A DNA stretch of 64,000 bases, from assembly GCA_012656075.1 (NCBI GenBank), contig JAAKBF010000173.1:248001-312000 (forward strand), given 5' to 3'. Shown here one piece after another: positions 45,600 through 58,575 of the stretch. This DNA comes from Phytophthora hibernalis (lineage: Eukaryota; Oomycota; Peronosporomycetes; Peronosporales; Peronosporaceae). Both the position numbers and the translations under genes were made by a program. Every line of letters starts with the position of its first letter. The first letter of the stretch is position 1. Below the pieces are notes generated by a model, which searched no databases, was not told the DNA's origin, and saw nothing but the letters and a program-made list of their open reading frames with translations.

Positions 45600-45840
45600 C
45601 TAAGTACCCTTCTCTTCGAAATTTTGCTCCATGGCTGTGAAACAAATTTTATCTGCCTGTTCGACAAACATCCGGACCTGTCTTAAGGCTACTAAACGCG
45701 ATTGGACATTATGAACCGCCATGCAGCCCGGGTCGTCGTAGTGTCGAATTTGAACGAGGTTGTTGTAATCGGTAACCACGTTTCGAAAACCCGGCAGCTC
45801 GCCAATGCTGGCGTCATGGATCCATTCAAATCACGTACAG
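45600..45840 (-). pseudogene. Unidentified coding remnant, about 80 codons
   Basis: Open minus-strand frame with natural composition (for example NVVTDYNNLVQIRHYDDPG and VRMFVEQADKICF) but no ATG at its start and a stop at 45,600. A continuing frame lies downstream to 45,433. Probably a relic of a mobile element or host gene; not assigned. Confidence 0.3.
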
Positions 45841-46639
45841 CGCACTACACTACAACACACTAACAAGTTCACCTCACGTTCGGCCAATACGCTCTGCACC
45901 CGAGCATCCACCTTCAACGCTGATGAGCACTTCGACTACGCTGGGTTCCCCGTAAGCACGACTGTGGACGAAGATGTCGTCCAAGTAGCTTGGCACGAAG
46001 TAGAGGAGCGGACGAAGCAAGTGTCGGACGCGTTCGCTGCGCCGGCGGAGCACTCCCTGATTCGGGGAATGTTGCTATTCAGTGGGCGGTGAATTGCTAT
46101 GCGATTCTGTTTTGTTCCCAATTTCCTGCTGATGAAAGATCGAAGCGAGGGCCGAGCAAGGGGACGCAAAATAGGAGCCGCAGCCGCCAGTTCGCTAACT
46201 GCCGCTGCGTTTGGTTAACAATTGCGTTTGTAGTGTCGAGGGGACGTGGTCGCATTGGAATCTATCAGCTAGGAGACACGTTTCTCAACAAGAGCTTATA
46301 ACAAGAGGGGTGGTTGACACAATTCTAGTGGTTACAAAATGCCCAGGTGCCTGTTCCCAACATCCAACAGATTGGCTCAGAGAAAAACACTGCAACCAAT
46401 GACTTTTGGGGGCAGGAAACAATGCCTATGTTACCGTGACGGGCTGTGATATAAGGATTTTCATTTATACAACTTCGCCGTTCTTGAGAACTTAATTGAG
46501 GAGTATAGTGCAAACTTACACCCGGATCACACAAAAGTGAGGCGAATTGTTTTCACTGCACTAAGTGTAAAAGCTGGCATTCGAGACTTTCTATCCTCCT
46601 GCTGCAGGTATCCATAGAGTGAAACCTTACCTCCTCTCC

Positions 46640-47110
46640 GAGGTTTGTGCCAGCGCGTATGCAGCTTCTCGCTTTTGCCCCGGTGACGTGTCCGTTGTAC
46701 CATGCTAGGACGAAATCCTACTTCATAACTTTCTAGAAAACATCATACAGTGGTGTTGCCAACGACTGAGGCTGAATATGCCGCCATTTGACTACATGAG
46801 ACGATATTCCTCCGATTCCTTGTTACAGAACTAGGCATTAGTACATAACGAGAATGGAAGATAATTAGAGCTTCATAAAAATAGCAGACAACCCGGAGCT
46901 CCATGGAAGATCAAAAGACGTAAAAACATTGTTTCACTTCGTAAAGAGAAAGTTGAACGCCAGGAGTTCACAATCAAATACTGCCCTACAACGGAACACT
47001 TGAAGCCGATAATTTACAAAGACATTAGCAAAACATCAATTTCTCTATCTACGACGGCAATTATGCTTACATCAAATCGGAGGCTAAATGCGGTGTTACA
47101 ATGAACGTGT
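46640..47110 (+). pseudogene. Copia retrotransposon remnant (RNase H end)
   Basis: At 46,750 the frame reads LPTTEAEYAAI, the hallmark of copia RNase H, followed after a stop by TIFLRFLVTELGI and then by basic segments. No LTRs were matched to it. Clearly dead. Confidence 0.55.
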
Positions 47111-47437
47111 TTAATCAAACAAATATGATTTAAACTTTTCTACTCTTTTGCTTTTTGGATTTGGATTTCTCGCGTATACCTCGTCGATTTTTGAAGAAAA
47201 TCTCAGATTCTCCACACTACTTTCATACCAAACCCATATGTCCGATTTGATTTATCAATAGAGAGATTTCGCAATGCCTATTCCTTTCTCCTGTTCTCAC
47301 AAACAGTCTTTTGGTGAAGGAACGGAGGTGACGGATTTAGGCAGAAATTTCGTGGCTGTGTTTCTTCCACACCCGTACCCCGTCAAATCTGCTTGCGTCA
47401 AACGCGATTCGACACCAATCATTCAGCAAATTTAGCA

Positions 47438-48478
47438 ATGGACAAGGTGCTCCCCTTCCTACTGGAACTGAAAAGCAAGGAGATGTACGTTCTCCTGACC
47501 ATCTATGACCACCCGGAGCGACCCATCGTTCCCGACATCCGCTTCAACAACGCGTCCCTGGCTGACGCAAACGCTGAGAAGGAGTTTCGCTTTGATGTTC
47601 GTGGCGTATAGGAGGTGACCCGCTTGTTCGAACTCCCCGAGTTCGTCATCACCACCAAGCGCGACAAGCCTCATAAAACTGAGGCAGTGTGCATCATGCT
47701 AGCCCGGCTCAGATATCCCTACCGCAACTACGACATGATGCGGAGGTTTGGACGCTCCCTCAGCGCACTCTCACGTACATATGTATACTTTTGCTTGCTT
47801 GAATTTTCAATAGTGTTTTGCTAATATTTATGCCGCTACTTATAGTATTATATGTGTATGATATATATGAAGAGATCATATACTTCCAGAAGCGCATTTG
47901 TGCTGATCGAATACAGATGTACTGTGTTTTTATGCATGTGGTGCTCCGATAAAAACTGTTTCGGCTTTATCGACGGATCCAAGATCCCTGTGTGCAGGCC
48001 GAGCGCGCGTCCTGGCAAGAAAGACAACTTGCAGACGCAAGTTTACTCTGGCCACAAGTGTGTGCATTGCACGAACGTTCAGGCGGTTGTCGTGCCTGAC
48101 GGTTTGGCCATCCATTTCTGGGGCCCGATGGAAGGGCGAAGGCATGACATCACAATGCTGCGTGAAAGCAAGCTCGCTGATTATATGGCGGACCACCACG
48201 ATGTATGTAATGGCTACATTATCTATGGCGACCCAGCCTACGGAATCCTGACGTTTCTCGTGTTAGGCTTCAAGGGCGCTAGAGTATCGGCGAATAAGAA
48301 GAAGTTCAACAAGATGACGAGCTCAGTCAGAGAATCTGTGGAGTGGAAGTTCGGTGATCTCAACATATAGTTTGCGTTCGTCGACTACCAAACGTCGCCA
48401 AAAATTCGGCTCTCACCCGTTCGCAAGTACGTATTAGTTAGCATCTTTCCTGCTAAACTGCCATTGTTGCTACTATAG
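47438..48478 (+). pseudogene. PIF/Harbinger transposase, decayed
   Basis: From ATG 47438 one reading frame is interrupted by TAG 47609-47611, a region of stops around 47,780-47,860 (intron or damage) and TAG 48368-48370. Family marks: an N-terminal segment KTEAVCIMLARLRYPYR, the first Asp in FGFIDGSKIPV, the second in RRHDITMLRES, and the Glu in SVEWKFGDL, then FVDYQ and the C-terminal end to 48,478. The DDE triad is readable, but the stops make it inactive. No terminal inverted repeats found. Confidence 0.65.
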
Positions 48479-51225
48479 TGGTAACCAGATAAGTGAGTAC
48501 TTTAAATGTACAGTTTATGTAACAACATAGATCAGGTTGAGGGAATGGGAAAGGAAAACTTGACTGCGAAACCTCTCTAATCACGGTTACCGACTTCCAC
48601 ACGACTGATGGAGTGGTAAACACCACACTTTTGGCCAGGCGGCGACGCCGACGATAAACAAGCGTTGCCGCGGAGATGCTACAATAACTTTAAAGAAATT
48701 GGGGTCCCGCTGCGTAATTCCTTCCTTAGGTGTGTCCAATTGAGCATGTCATAGTGAATCAGCCGGAGGGCATACCGAAGGGCATTGATTGAGTACCCCC
48801 TTTCCGAGTAAGCCAATTGCCGTTGTCGCAGCTATTCTCTTTACATAAGCGTAGCTTGCATGATACATACCGCATGTCTCCATCGTCCGCCAAATCTCAA
48901 ATTTGCATACAGTTGGAAACCGCGAACACGCAGCAGAATGAATAACACCCAGGGCTCGCTCCGGTTTTGGCAGACAACATTTGCACACCTCCACAGTAGG
49001 GTCGCACTAAAACTATCGCTTAAACAGGCTTCGCCAGTAGTCCTCCTCCAGAAGACTCAGAGTATCCAGCAAAGCAACCCTGCGTAATTAAGTAACCGCA
49101 CATCTCTACGTGGGGGCACAGTCCTGACCCACAACCACTAAACAGCAATCTTAAACCTCAGAACTATTTACGTAATAACTGAGATAGAAAATATGGAAGT
49201 CGTAATAACTCCCGTACTGAATCCCATTTAGAACCGGTGGCTACGGATAGTTCCCAGTCACCACTCATAAGCTACCAAACGTCACTTCTGCTTTATTCAC
49301 GTTCACTTCAAGCTTCACGTCCACACAATCACGATAATAAGGTCGATTGGGCCGTTTTCATAACTTTAACAGTAAAGTACCTGTTATCGTAAATATCACT
49401 ATTCGTGGCACATGCACATTACACCTCCAAGACAGGTGCACCTGAAAACTGGTACTGGACGTGGAATCAATCTCAGTAAATCCACAATCATCGATGGTCA
49501 TGCAGACCAATCGTCCACATTGGACGATCTCTTGGCGTGGTTGCCCGCACGCTGGGAACCGCCAACTCTTGGAATCCAAAGGATACGTACCATTCCCGAA
49601 CGCGAAAACACTACTGCTGGAATATGCTTCTTCTGCACGGCGATACTTGTGATGATACGCATCTGGTTTGCAGAATCCAACACCTTGACGATAAATGATT
49701 GAACTTCTGTTTCCTGATTCATCCAGTAATTGCTGATCCCACATTTGAAATCATCGGGGTTTATCTTCCGATGACGGGTTTCGTGGACATTGACATCCAC
49801 TGCACTTCTCTCCAGTACATTCGGTGAGTAGCAGCGATCATGTGAAGTCACACGAGTGTCTTCCAGTATCGGTGAACGTAGTTTCTCAAAACAAGACTAA
49901 TACTGATTCATTTTCTCGTGAATATGTTTCCTTTGCTCCTTAAATTTACTGCGGCTTTGCTTCAGACCATATGACATATTCTCCAGCAAGGCGGTGAACT
50001 TATCTTGCAAGTACGTAGAGTTTGTTGAATGTCTGTCGCAATTAACCTGTTTGTAACCTCTGGCTTATAATTCGCAACGAATCCCTGCAAGGGCGTCTTC
50101 TTCTCTGGTGACTCCTCTTCTGGGGGTTCTCCTTTTCTGGCGACTGCTTATCCTGTGACTGCTCCTCTGAGAACGTCTTTTTGGCGACTGCATCTTTGGC
50201 GTCGACTTCTTTGGCGACTTCTTATCGTCTGGCTTTTCTGAGGACGTTGTCTTTTTGGCGACTACGTCGGGGTCTTATCGCCACGCCTTCCGTAGGGGAT
50301 CAGACCCGGTATCGTTTACAAAACAGTCTTGCATCGTCGCTTGATCTATGTGACCAATTTGCAAATGAGCTCCCGTGAATGTTTGCGAAAAATGGGGTGA
50401 CAACTATCGGGACATTGAGAAGGGGCGAAGAACATTCGGTTTCAATAGGTAAGATATAATATAGCAAGTGGCTGTTCTCCACATGCCAACGGGGAGACGA
50501 GATCTTGCAGTTGGATTCATTGAGGATCGGCTAAGTTCTTTGGCTGTTACAAGGATTGATGCGCTGCGGCAGTTAGACTAGTGAACATGCAGATGTAATT
50601 ATCAGAGTAAATACATTTCGTAGTTGCTGATTATTTGCTCAACATATTCAACATTTTTGCAACAAATAAATTTTTACTTCATTTCACAATCTGATATTTT
50701 TACGTTATTCAGTACTGCATACAGTGTGCTTGTAGAGAAATGAGGAGCTGATCAAACACTACACATATATTGATGTAAAAAAGTATGGTGTCATGTGCAG
50801 ATCATAATACCCCTTTTCAATAAATGACGATGTGACAAAATCGGACGAAAGTGATAAAAAAATCTTGTCTACTCCCAAATTTAATTCGCAGCAAGAGTCG
50901 ATGTAGCTCAGTCTTTGTGCAAACACGTTCGCCAACGGAACCGAAACCCGTTACATTTGTCTTGTAGGCAAATAGAATGGCTTTGTCAAAGTCATCATGC
51001 CCAACAATACTGATTTGCCGCACGCTGGAATAACCCATTCAGGTTGGATAACATCGAAGGCACTTTCTCACAACCCGCCAAACAAACACAGTTCTCACGT
51101 TGCTGTGCGTCTTCGGGTCGTCGTGAATTCATTCGATTTATTCCAATCATGTAGTTAGGGGCATTGATATTTTTGGTGCGAGTCAACAATGTCTATGCCA
51201 ATTGATAGTGGCAATTTCAGCGGGT
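48479..51225. other. Repeat-derived DNA without a clear gene
   Basis: Fragmentary ORFs (for example minus strand 49,851-49,358) have no secure family. 50,095-50,290 is an imperfect repeat of CTTTTTGGCGACT-like words that on the minus strand would encode Ser-Pro-Lys-rich sequence. 50,600-50,820 is AT-rich. Confidence 0.4.
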
Positions 51226-52890
51226 CCGAAATTGAAGGCACCCCATGTTGAAGTGGCACACATTTGAACCTACCGGCGGCTACAGAAGTGATTTCGTCGC
51301 GAATCTTGCACGAGCATGAGCGCAATTCTCCTCTGGGTTCGGTCTGTGGTCGCTGATTGGATACGCTCACTAGCGTTCCGCCAATCAGCGTTAAACCAAA
51401 AACGGGTGGAGTAAAAATGAATCCACCCTTGCAGCTCTATGTATTTTATATAGGAGCTTGTATGGGCAATATTATGTTGCTCTAATGGTGCACAAACGAT
51501 AAATGCTCACCTGTATGGATGGCGCCACCGCTACGAGGTTTGGAGCGCTCCCGAGAGGACGCTGCAACATGCCATTCTCTTTTTCACCTCCAACGACAGC
51601 CATGGGGCGCAAGCGCCACCAGTACTCTCACGATATGCGCGCACTTTGCGTACAGAAGCACCTCCGCGGACATAGCTACAAAACAATCGCCTCGATGCTG
51701 GAAATGCCGCGTGGAAGTGTCCGTAACATTGTCCAGTACTACAAGAAGCACGGCCACTCCGTGGTGTAACCTCGCTCGGGCCGCATGAAGAGCACGGATG
51801 CGCGCCAAGACCAGCGGATTGTACGTGCCGACGAGGCGAACCGATTAGTCAATGCAGCGAGTTTGGCAGCCGAGCTGGAGGCAGATATCGGAAGGAAGGC
51901 CTCGAAGTGGACAATCCCCTCGCGGATCCATGCGGCATGGCTCAACGGGCGCTCCGCCAGGAAGAAACCGTACCTGTCGAAGAAGCACCGCCATGCCCGC
52001 CTACTTTACGCGAAGAAGTACGGTGATGTTACTGCTGATCAGTGGGACGACGTGCTTTTTACCTATGAAGCCAGGGTGGAGCTCCATGGGACGACTGGTC
52101 GTGTATCGGTCTGGCGCAGGTCCCATGAAGCATTTTCTTCCAAGTGTGTACTGCCGACGCTCAAGAGTGGCCGCCAATCTGTCATGGTGTGGGGTCCATT
52201 TGTGGGAACGGCGTCGGCATGCTGCCCATTTGTTCGGAGAGTGTGACGGGGAGTACTATCGTCACATTCTTCGCTCTGAGATTCAATTACGAGGCAACTA
52301 GATGGCCTACCGGCAGCTACTTCTTTCGTTCAGGACAACGCTCGTTTTCACCGCGCCAAGCTGACGAAGACGTGCATCAAGAAGCTGAACTTGTAGGACT
52401 TGGGCCATCCGCTCAAAGCCCAGACCTCAACCCCATCGAGAACGTCTGGGCAGAGATGAAACGCGAGCTGAATCGTTTCCCGGCAACCTCCTCGAAGACC
52501 TGAAACTCAAGCTCAAGCGTGGCTGGGCTAGTCTGGATGATAACTACATCCGGAAGTGCGTGCGCTCCATGCCGAAGCGCCTTGACGCAATGAAGAAGCA
52601 GCGAGGTGGCCATCCCAAATTATAGGTTTATACATGCTTTTGTATCGGACAAAAAGTTTCCTACATAAAATACAAGGGTGCCTTAATTTTTACTCCACCC
52701 GTTTTGGTTCAACGCTGATTGGCGGAACGCTAGTGAGCGTATCCAATCAGCGACCACAGACCGAACCCAGAGGAGAATTGCGCTCATGCTCGTGCAAGTT
52801 TCGCACCAAAATCACTTCTGTAGCCGCCGGTAGGTTCAAATGTGTGCCACTTCAACATGGGGTGCCTTCAATATTCGGGTCCGAAAGCTT
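51226..52890 (+). mobile_element. Tc1/mariner element with long terminal inverted repeats
   Basis: About 180 bp at 51,230-51,420 is the reverse complement of about 52,690-52,885, including GGGTGGAGTAAAAAT at its inner edge, the start of what may be the true short terminus. A mariner-type transposase lies between. Target-site duplication was not identifiable. Confidence 0.75.
51602..52625 (+). pseudogene. Mariner-type transposase, decayed
   Basis: ATG 51602 opens a helix-turn-helix N-terminus (SHDMRALCVQKHLRGHSYK). TAA 51767-51769 interrupts the same frame. The catalytic core then shows VLFTYEARVEL, where relatives have an Asp in the Ser-Asp-Glu context, so the first catalytic Asp appears replaced. 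RQSVMVWG follows, then DNARFH and SPDLNPIENVWAEMKREL with the last catalytic residue, in shifted frames. It ends at TAG near 52,625. Confidence 0.65.
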
Positions 52891-53339
52891 GTCACGTTTT
52901 CTTCATTTGCACTTTTTAACACATTCATTTGAGACGGCGTCAAACCAAATGATACTAATCGAACAAAGTACCAATCGCGATTTAGGCACGCCATTCGCAC
53001 GACGGACGTCTTGAGCTCATTTTGAGCTCTTGTCCACTTGAAAATGTTAAGAATTGGTAAAGGGGCACGCTCTGGAAAACAAATCTCCATTTCATACCCC
53101 CGAAAGGGCGGAATATATTTTTGTCTGGTGGTCGCAACATCTTCTCAATTTTTGTAAAAAGTGTATTATCGGAAAGATCTTGTTAAAAGCAATCGAAAGA
53201 GAATAGTTTTACGCTTTGAAATGGATAAAAAGACAACAATTTAAAATTTCGAAAAACAGGCGGTCAATTTTAAAGTCAATTATCTCGATAACTCTAAATG
53301 GTGTATAAGTAACATTTTGTTCGCCGCGGTTTCATTTGT

Positions 53340-53705
53340 GGAATTCCTGAATACTCGTCGCAGGAAGTTTGTCTAAGTCAATGTCCAAATCTTTATGTTT
53401 AACACAACGATCATTCAGGAAAAACGTGTCAACCGTTGCATATCCCGCGTCAAACTCTTCGCCTTCAAATTTCTCGTCAAGATACCCATCCATTATTTCA
53501 CAGTAGCGCTGATGCCATCTCCATCGCCGCGTTTAACGGCTGTGTAGGCGACAGCTCGAGATGAAGTGGTAAATAGGGTGTTTCGAGGTCCAAGCAGTAT
53601 CTCGCTCTACAGTCGAATCACAACGTTATCCCAGCGAAATGTGTCCTTGGAAAAAGGATCAAAAGCGTTTTCTGGTGTGGCATACAAAACTTTTTTTAAC
53701 TAGCA
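53340..53705 (-). pseudogene. Unidentified transposon ORF remnant
   Basis: About 120 codons on the minus strand with two stops and one frame change; it contains AFDPFSKDTFRWDNVV and an acidic tail (DIDLDKL) ending TGA near 53,340. No family assigned. Confidence 0.3.
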
Positions 53706-55241
53706 AATAAGCTCAAGGACGAAAAGAAACTTGGTTTTTGTAGAAGGACGTTTTGGAACCAAAAATGTCCGTTGTCTTGAATGATATATTAGTCACTGTG
53801 GTATCTAAATATAGGTGACGTCGGCGGACCATTTAATCAACTGAAGATATGCTCGTAATTTTTGTCCTAGCAGACAGGACAAATCGAAAAATCGATTTGT
53901 TATTAGTCACAATGCTCAGCTAGTATGCCAGCGCCGCAACCAACTCTTCATCATGTTTCATATTAACCTAACAAAAAAGGCTCAATGTAGCCGGGGTATA
54001 AATGTTGTCCTTTTATTGGTGATAGAGCGTTATAACGGCAGACCCCACGCGACGAAGAGAGGCTAGGCAACCATGTATTGAATTCCATTAGTAGCACAGA
54101 GTGAAGGTAATACAAAGATATGCCATGGAGCGCTACTTCAATCCATCACTCTGGTTAATCGATGGCACTCACTTTGTGTTATTCTGTGAATCGATTTTGG
54201 AATCACAAGAGATTTATTAACAACAACGCGGTTGCATAGTGTAAATGGACCTCAGTGTTTTTTTGCTATTGTTGGTTTGAAATAGAGTAACCACGACGCG
54301 ATGGTGATGTAACGTAATGTAATTGTTTCCTCGAGAGCTGATGTGTATGTATTAGCGGATTTGGGTTACGGTCTGAAATAAATGTATTAACGATGTGACC
54401 GACCATCTAACGGAATGGGAGAAGTCATCTAGAAAACAAGAATATTCAGGAGCCAAATAACGGAGTTCTTTGTCTTACGCAGGAGAGGCTCCAAGAGATT
54501 TTCGTCAGCTGGACGTTTCTCTTCGGCAGACAGTCACGCTTATAAATTACTTCGGTCCACCGTAATTTACCGATAGTGTTACCCTTAATCACATTCACCT
54601 AGCATGTATCGGATGGGTGATCGATCGAACAAAATTATGTCAAGGGATTTGCAAAGTCTGCATTTATCATGTAGCCGTCAACACGATAGGAAGTCAATCT
54701 TGATAGTTATCACGGATTTGAAAAAGAGCAAACATGATCCAACGATGGGGGAGCTAGTCACATTTCTAGCACACGGCAGGTGCATCGGGCTTCGCAGTGC
54801 GAGGGAGGTTTACATAGGTAGTACGTACATGCTGCAGGATAATGAGAATTGTCCTGCGAGGCACTTGCGTAGGTTTGACTTTGATCAATACACCTCGGGG
54901 ATGTGCCCGCTGCCACAAATATATTACAGAATTCACATCCATTAAACTCCTGATCGCTATCAAGTGTTCGCAGGCAGAGGCTAGCATGGTATCATTTATC
55001 CTTTCGCCGTCTCACGCACACGTCACTACACCGACAGTCCCAGAGGCTCGACCTATCTTGCTCCGACACCACCCCCATTCAGCTGTGCGTGGTGGCAACC
55101 ATCCAGGATCGTCGAACACTACGAGTATTAACCCCCATTCCCCGTGGTCATGCGTTAAAACGCGTTGCTCGCTTACACGTCGGCGATTCTAACACATACT
55201 ATACTGACGAAATGTAATAGACCGTTTAAATGCGCATCCTA
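53706..55241. other. Middle of the inverted repeat, no clear gene
   Basis: AT-rich and low in coding potential. ORFs such as 54,604-54,945 have no recognised domain. Confidence 0.4.
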
Positions 55242-56751
55242 ACAGCCCCTTTTGTTACCGTCGATAGCGCTACCTCCGACATGACAGGAAACAAGAGCAG
55301 GATAAACACCAAATTATAGCAAAATATGTCAGAGCCTCTGACCTGCGCAATCGTTTATGTAAATCGATAGCGTTCGTATGGTAGCATAGCACAAACGATG
55401 CGTAGATCGCATGCGTGGGCCACATCCCGCCTGCCACATAGGACGATCAAGTTCGTGCTGTTGATTCCCGTCGTGGTTGGATGCTGTGGCGACCAAGTTT
55501 CGTGCCGATGGCTACGATGTCGCCTTGCTCATACCGGATCTGCAACGCCAACACTCGCAGCTCAAGCGCATGTCGCGTGTCATCTTTGTGAGTCTCGGCA
55601 TCGGCTCGGCCTTCTTCCAGGCCGTGGGCTTCTGCTGAGATTGATTTGACGCTTACGTTTAACTGATATATATATATGGTGTGCAGATCGAGGATGATTC
55701 AAACAGCGAGGACAACATGGCCAACGGACAAAGAGTCATCCGACAATTCTCTGGCCGACAGTGAGGACCTGGATGAGGTACGTGCAAGCAATGATATGCT
55801 CGTTTTTGTTGTAGTTTCGGCTGGGATTTATGCGGAAATGTTCATGTTTTTGTGTTTTCGTAATTCCGTGCATGTCGTGGGGGACACGTACAACTCGAAC
55901 ATCGTTGACACGGACCCCAGCGACTAGCCGTCGTGAGATCGGGTGACTGCAGTTCCTCGATGTCTCTCGAGAACTGGTATAGGACATGCTCGCACAGCTC
56001 CTCGATAAACGAGTGCATGGTGTCCATAAACACGATCTTGACCTGCGGAGCCGGTAGTGGCACGCGCCGGGGCTAAACGTCCCTCTCTTTAGGCGTCGAG
56101 GTTTCTTGTGGTGAGGTGAACTTCACTGATGCCGTCCTTGAATCCACCGGTGTCTCCTTCCTCCCCGTCCTTGTTCATCATCAACCGGCGCACTACCGTC
56201 TCCATCCGTTTAGCAGTCGATGAAGCACGGCCGACGCATCAGTGGTATAAAGTGCTCGGTCGCCCCGAGGAAGTTGGCGTACGTCTTGAACACCAAGCAA
56301 GTTTGTCGCTCAGCGTCGTACTGGCGAAGGTGCCAAATAGAACGCATGAAAAGCGCGATGAACACGGCCAGAGTGTCGTACCGCTCGTTGATGTGAGCCC
56401 CGTGAGTTTGGAGACCAGCGTTCAACAGGACGGTATCGGGAACGACAGTAGCACCGGCTGGATCTCGTCGAACTCGTCGTGGCACATGTGCTCCAAACTG
56501 AGCGTCAGGTGGTGACGAGAAGGTCTATTTGGCTCTGTGGCTTGTTCCTGTAGCGTCTTCCATTGGCTTGTTACTGTAGCGTCTTCCATTGGCTTGTTCC
56601 TGCAGCGTCTTCTATCGCCATTGCAACTGAGAGTACGAACGCAATGCCATGCTGCCTCCGTTCAGCTACGCCACGGGTCCTCAAACATCGATTATGGACA
56701 TTTTGGTGACGAAGAAGACATTGCCGTACGTGACCTGGTAGCGGGCCACGT
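55242..56751. repeat. Inverted-repeat arm C' (right)
   Basis: Partner of 43,732-45,177, inverted. It contains the mirror copies of the two gene fragments: the acidic/hydrophobic fragment on plus (55,470-55,780) and the PX-like fragment on minus (56,750-55,840). Compared with the left copy it has an internal triplication at 56,537-56,620. Confidence 0.9.
56537..56620. repeat. Short tandem triplication specific to the right arm
   Basis: Three imperfect copies of GTAGCGTCTTCCATTGGC followed by TTGTTCC, 26-27 bp each. The left arm has one corresponding unit. Confidence 0.75.
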
Positions 56752-56818
56752 CCAGGATGCGGCGCGCGACCGACGGCGCTGCGATATCATGCGCAACATG
56801 TTGGGTGGACTTATCGAA

Positions 56819-56982
56819 GGCGATCACTGCCTATGTCTTCGATGCGATCACTGCCTGCGTCCTCCATGCGATTACTGTCTGCGTCTTTCAGGCGATCGCT
56901 GCGTGGCTTCCAGGCGATCACCGCGTGGCTTCCAGGCGATCACCGCCTGCGTCTTCCCGGCGATCACTGCCTGCGCAGTCCG
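56819..56982. repeat. 24-bp tandem repeat, about seven copies
   Basis: Units of the form GGCGATCACTGCCTGCGTCT plus four bases. The length is a multiple of three, so an open frame through it reads an eight-residue repeat containing AITACV; whether it is translated is unknown. Absent from the left arm. Confidence 0.8.
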
Positions 56983-57437
56983 TTGATATGTCGACGTAGA
57001 ATCTCGTATTGAAATGCAAAAATTTACAAGTACAACAGCTAGCTTTTCCAGCTTTTTCAAATTACATAATAACGTCTCTCGCACACACCCTGTTTTCACA
57101 ATCGAAGTAGTGATGGACGGAGAAGGGAAATAAGAGATGGAGGATGAAGAGCCCGCATTGAAGACACAGCTCTATTCTGGGGCCCAAACGCAGACACAGT
57201 ATGACCCTGGGGCTTTGGCATCAGTGGATAGCGGTGACAAGCCCGTAACCCCAAATTTGGAGGAGGCTCAGCCAGGCTTATCCCAAGTGGTGACAAAACC
57301 GGCGGCGCTACAAGACGAGGTGGATATCCATTGTGATCTATCGCACACTCATTAGCCCTGGATGACTGAGTACAACCACCAGCTCATCGGATACAAGTCT
57401 AAGCGAGCATCGATTGGATTGTTCGATTGTTCGAGTC
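56983..57437. other. Arm-specific DNA between C' and B' with one small ORF
   Basis: An ORF at 57,137-57,355 (plus, 72 residues, acidic, Gln/Thr/Pro-rich, starting MEDEEPALKTQ) looks compositionally protein-like but has no recognised homology. The rest is unremarkable. Confidence 0.35.
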
Positions 57438-58172
57438 TAAGCAGCGTATCCGTTCCGCCAGGAAAATTTCTGCTTAATAGTTTATGGACAAATTCTTCCA
57501 GAATCCCTTCTACGACGCCCAGACAAATGGTACGTACGATCCTATGAAGCCAGCAAGTCCTGATTCACTGGCATAACCTTAGGACTGCTTTATCAAATTC
57601 ACGCTCAAGTCACCGTCGACGTGGCTTGCAAGATTGAACAATCTTGAGCATGATTTCGTCTACTATAATATGGATGGTGCCAAGATGGAAATTTACCAGA
57701 TGACTATCGCTGCATGCGTGCAGTGTTGTCTGTAACGAGAGCATCAGTGTCCACTGTGCTATGTGGATTCAAGAAGGGCCGTGGACCATCTCGGGAAGGC
57801 AAGAACGGACGCATCACTTCCGAGCTTGTTTTTCCTTATCTAGGCATTTGAGCGTCTTTGGCGTGCTCACATTAAGGTAAAATGAGACCAAGCCTTGGTG
57901 GAGCGCTTGGCCGATAAAAACGAGGATATATATCTCGCCCAAGTGAACCAGGGATGGATTGAGCCGCACATGCGCGGCGAAGACTTATAAGTGTTCAAAG
58001 TCTCACAACGAATCTGTGGTTGCGGAAAGAAATGAAAGCGATGAAGAAACGTGAAGATGACAATCGCGAAGTCGTTGAAGAGACGAAAGAAAACTTAGAT
58101 GAGTTTATAAAACACTCCATGATGCCGGCATTTCACGGCGCCAACGCCTTCAGTAGTGAGCTATAGTAAACG
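57438..58172. repeat. Inverted-repeat arm B' (right)
   Basis: Partner of 42,083-42,818, inverted. It ends with CTATAGTAAACG at the point where the left arm carries the 1.0-kb insertion. Confidence 0.85.
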
Positions 58173-58196
58173 CAGATGTCTCATATTTTCATGATC

Positions 58197-58575
58197 TTTC
58201 ACTTTTACTATCGCTATTATCAATGTTTATGTGCTCATATCAACACCAGGAAGGCATAGGGTAGCAGCATAAAACTTTGGTCTCCATAGCAGGCCCACAA
58301 TCGCCACAACAACTTGGCCATCGTCGGCATGAACTTGGTCGCCATAGCATCCAATCACGACAGCGTGAGAACAAGCGACATGAACGCCCTCGTCTCCACA
58401 GCGACACAGCCGTATCCTCACCCGTGATGCTTGCTCCAGCGAATGCCACCACACTCGACATGTCACGATGTGGTTGCTTCGCGTTGGATGTCGTGGCCGT
58501 AGCGACCGGTATCAAAGCCGTACGTAGTACTTGTTGATGCAGCTAATGCGATTTTAGTTGGTTAGTGTCGCTAGC
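58197..58575. repeat. Inverted-repeat arm A' (right)
   Basis: Partner of 40,664-41,054, inverted. Both copies keep a similar minus/plus reading (AKQPHRD..SSV), so a gene fragment is shared; no family recognised. Confidence 0.85.

Noticed and set aside
49358..49851. Copia-like protease/integrase remnant on the minus strand
   Set aside because: Composition is protein-like in two frames, but no catalytic or zinc motif could be placed, so no family was assigned.
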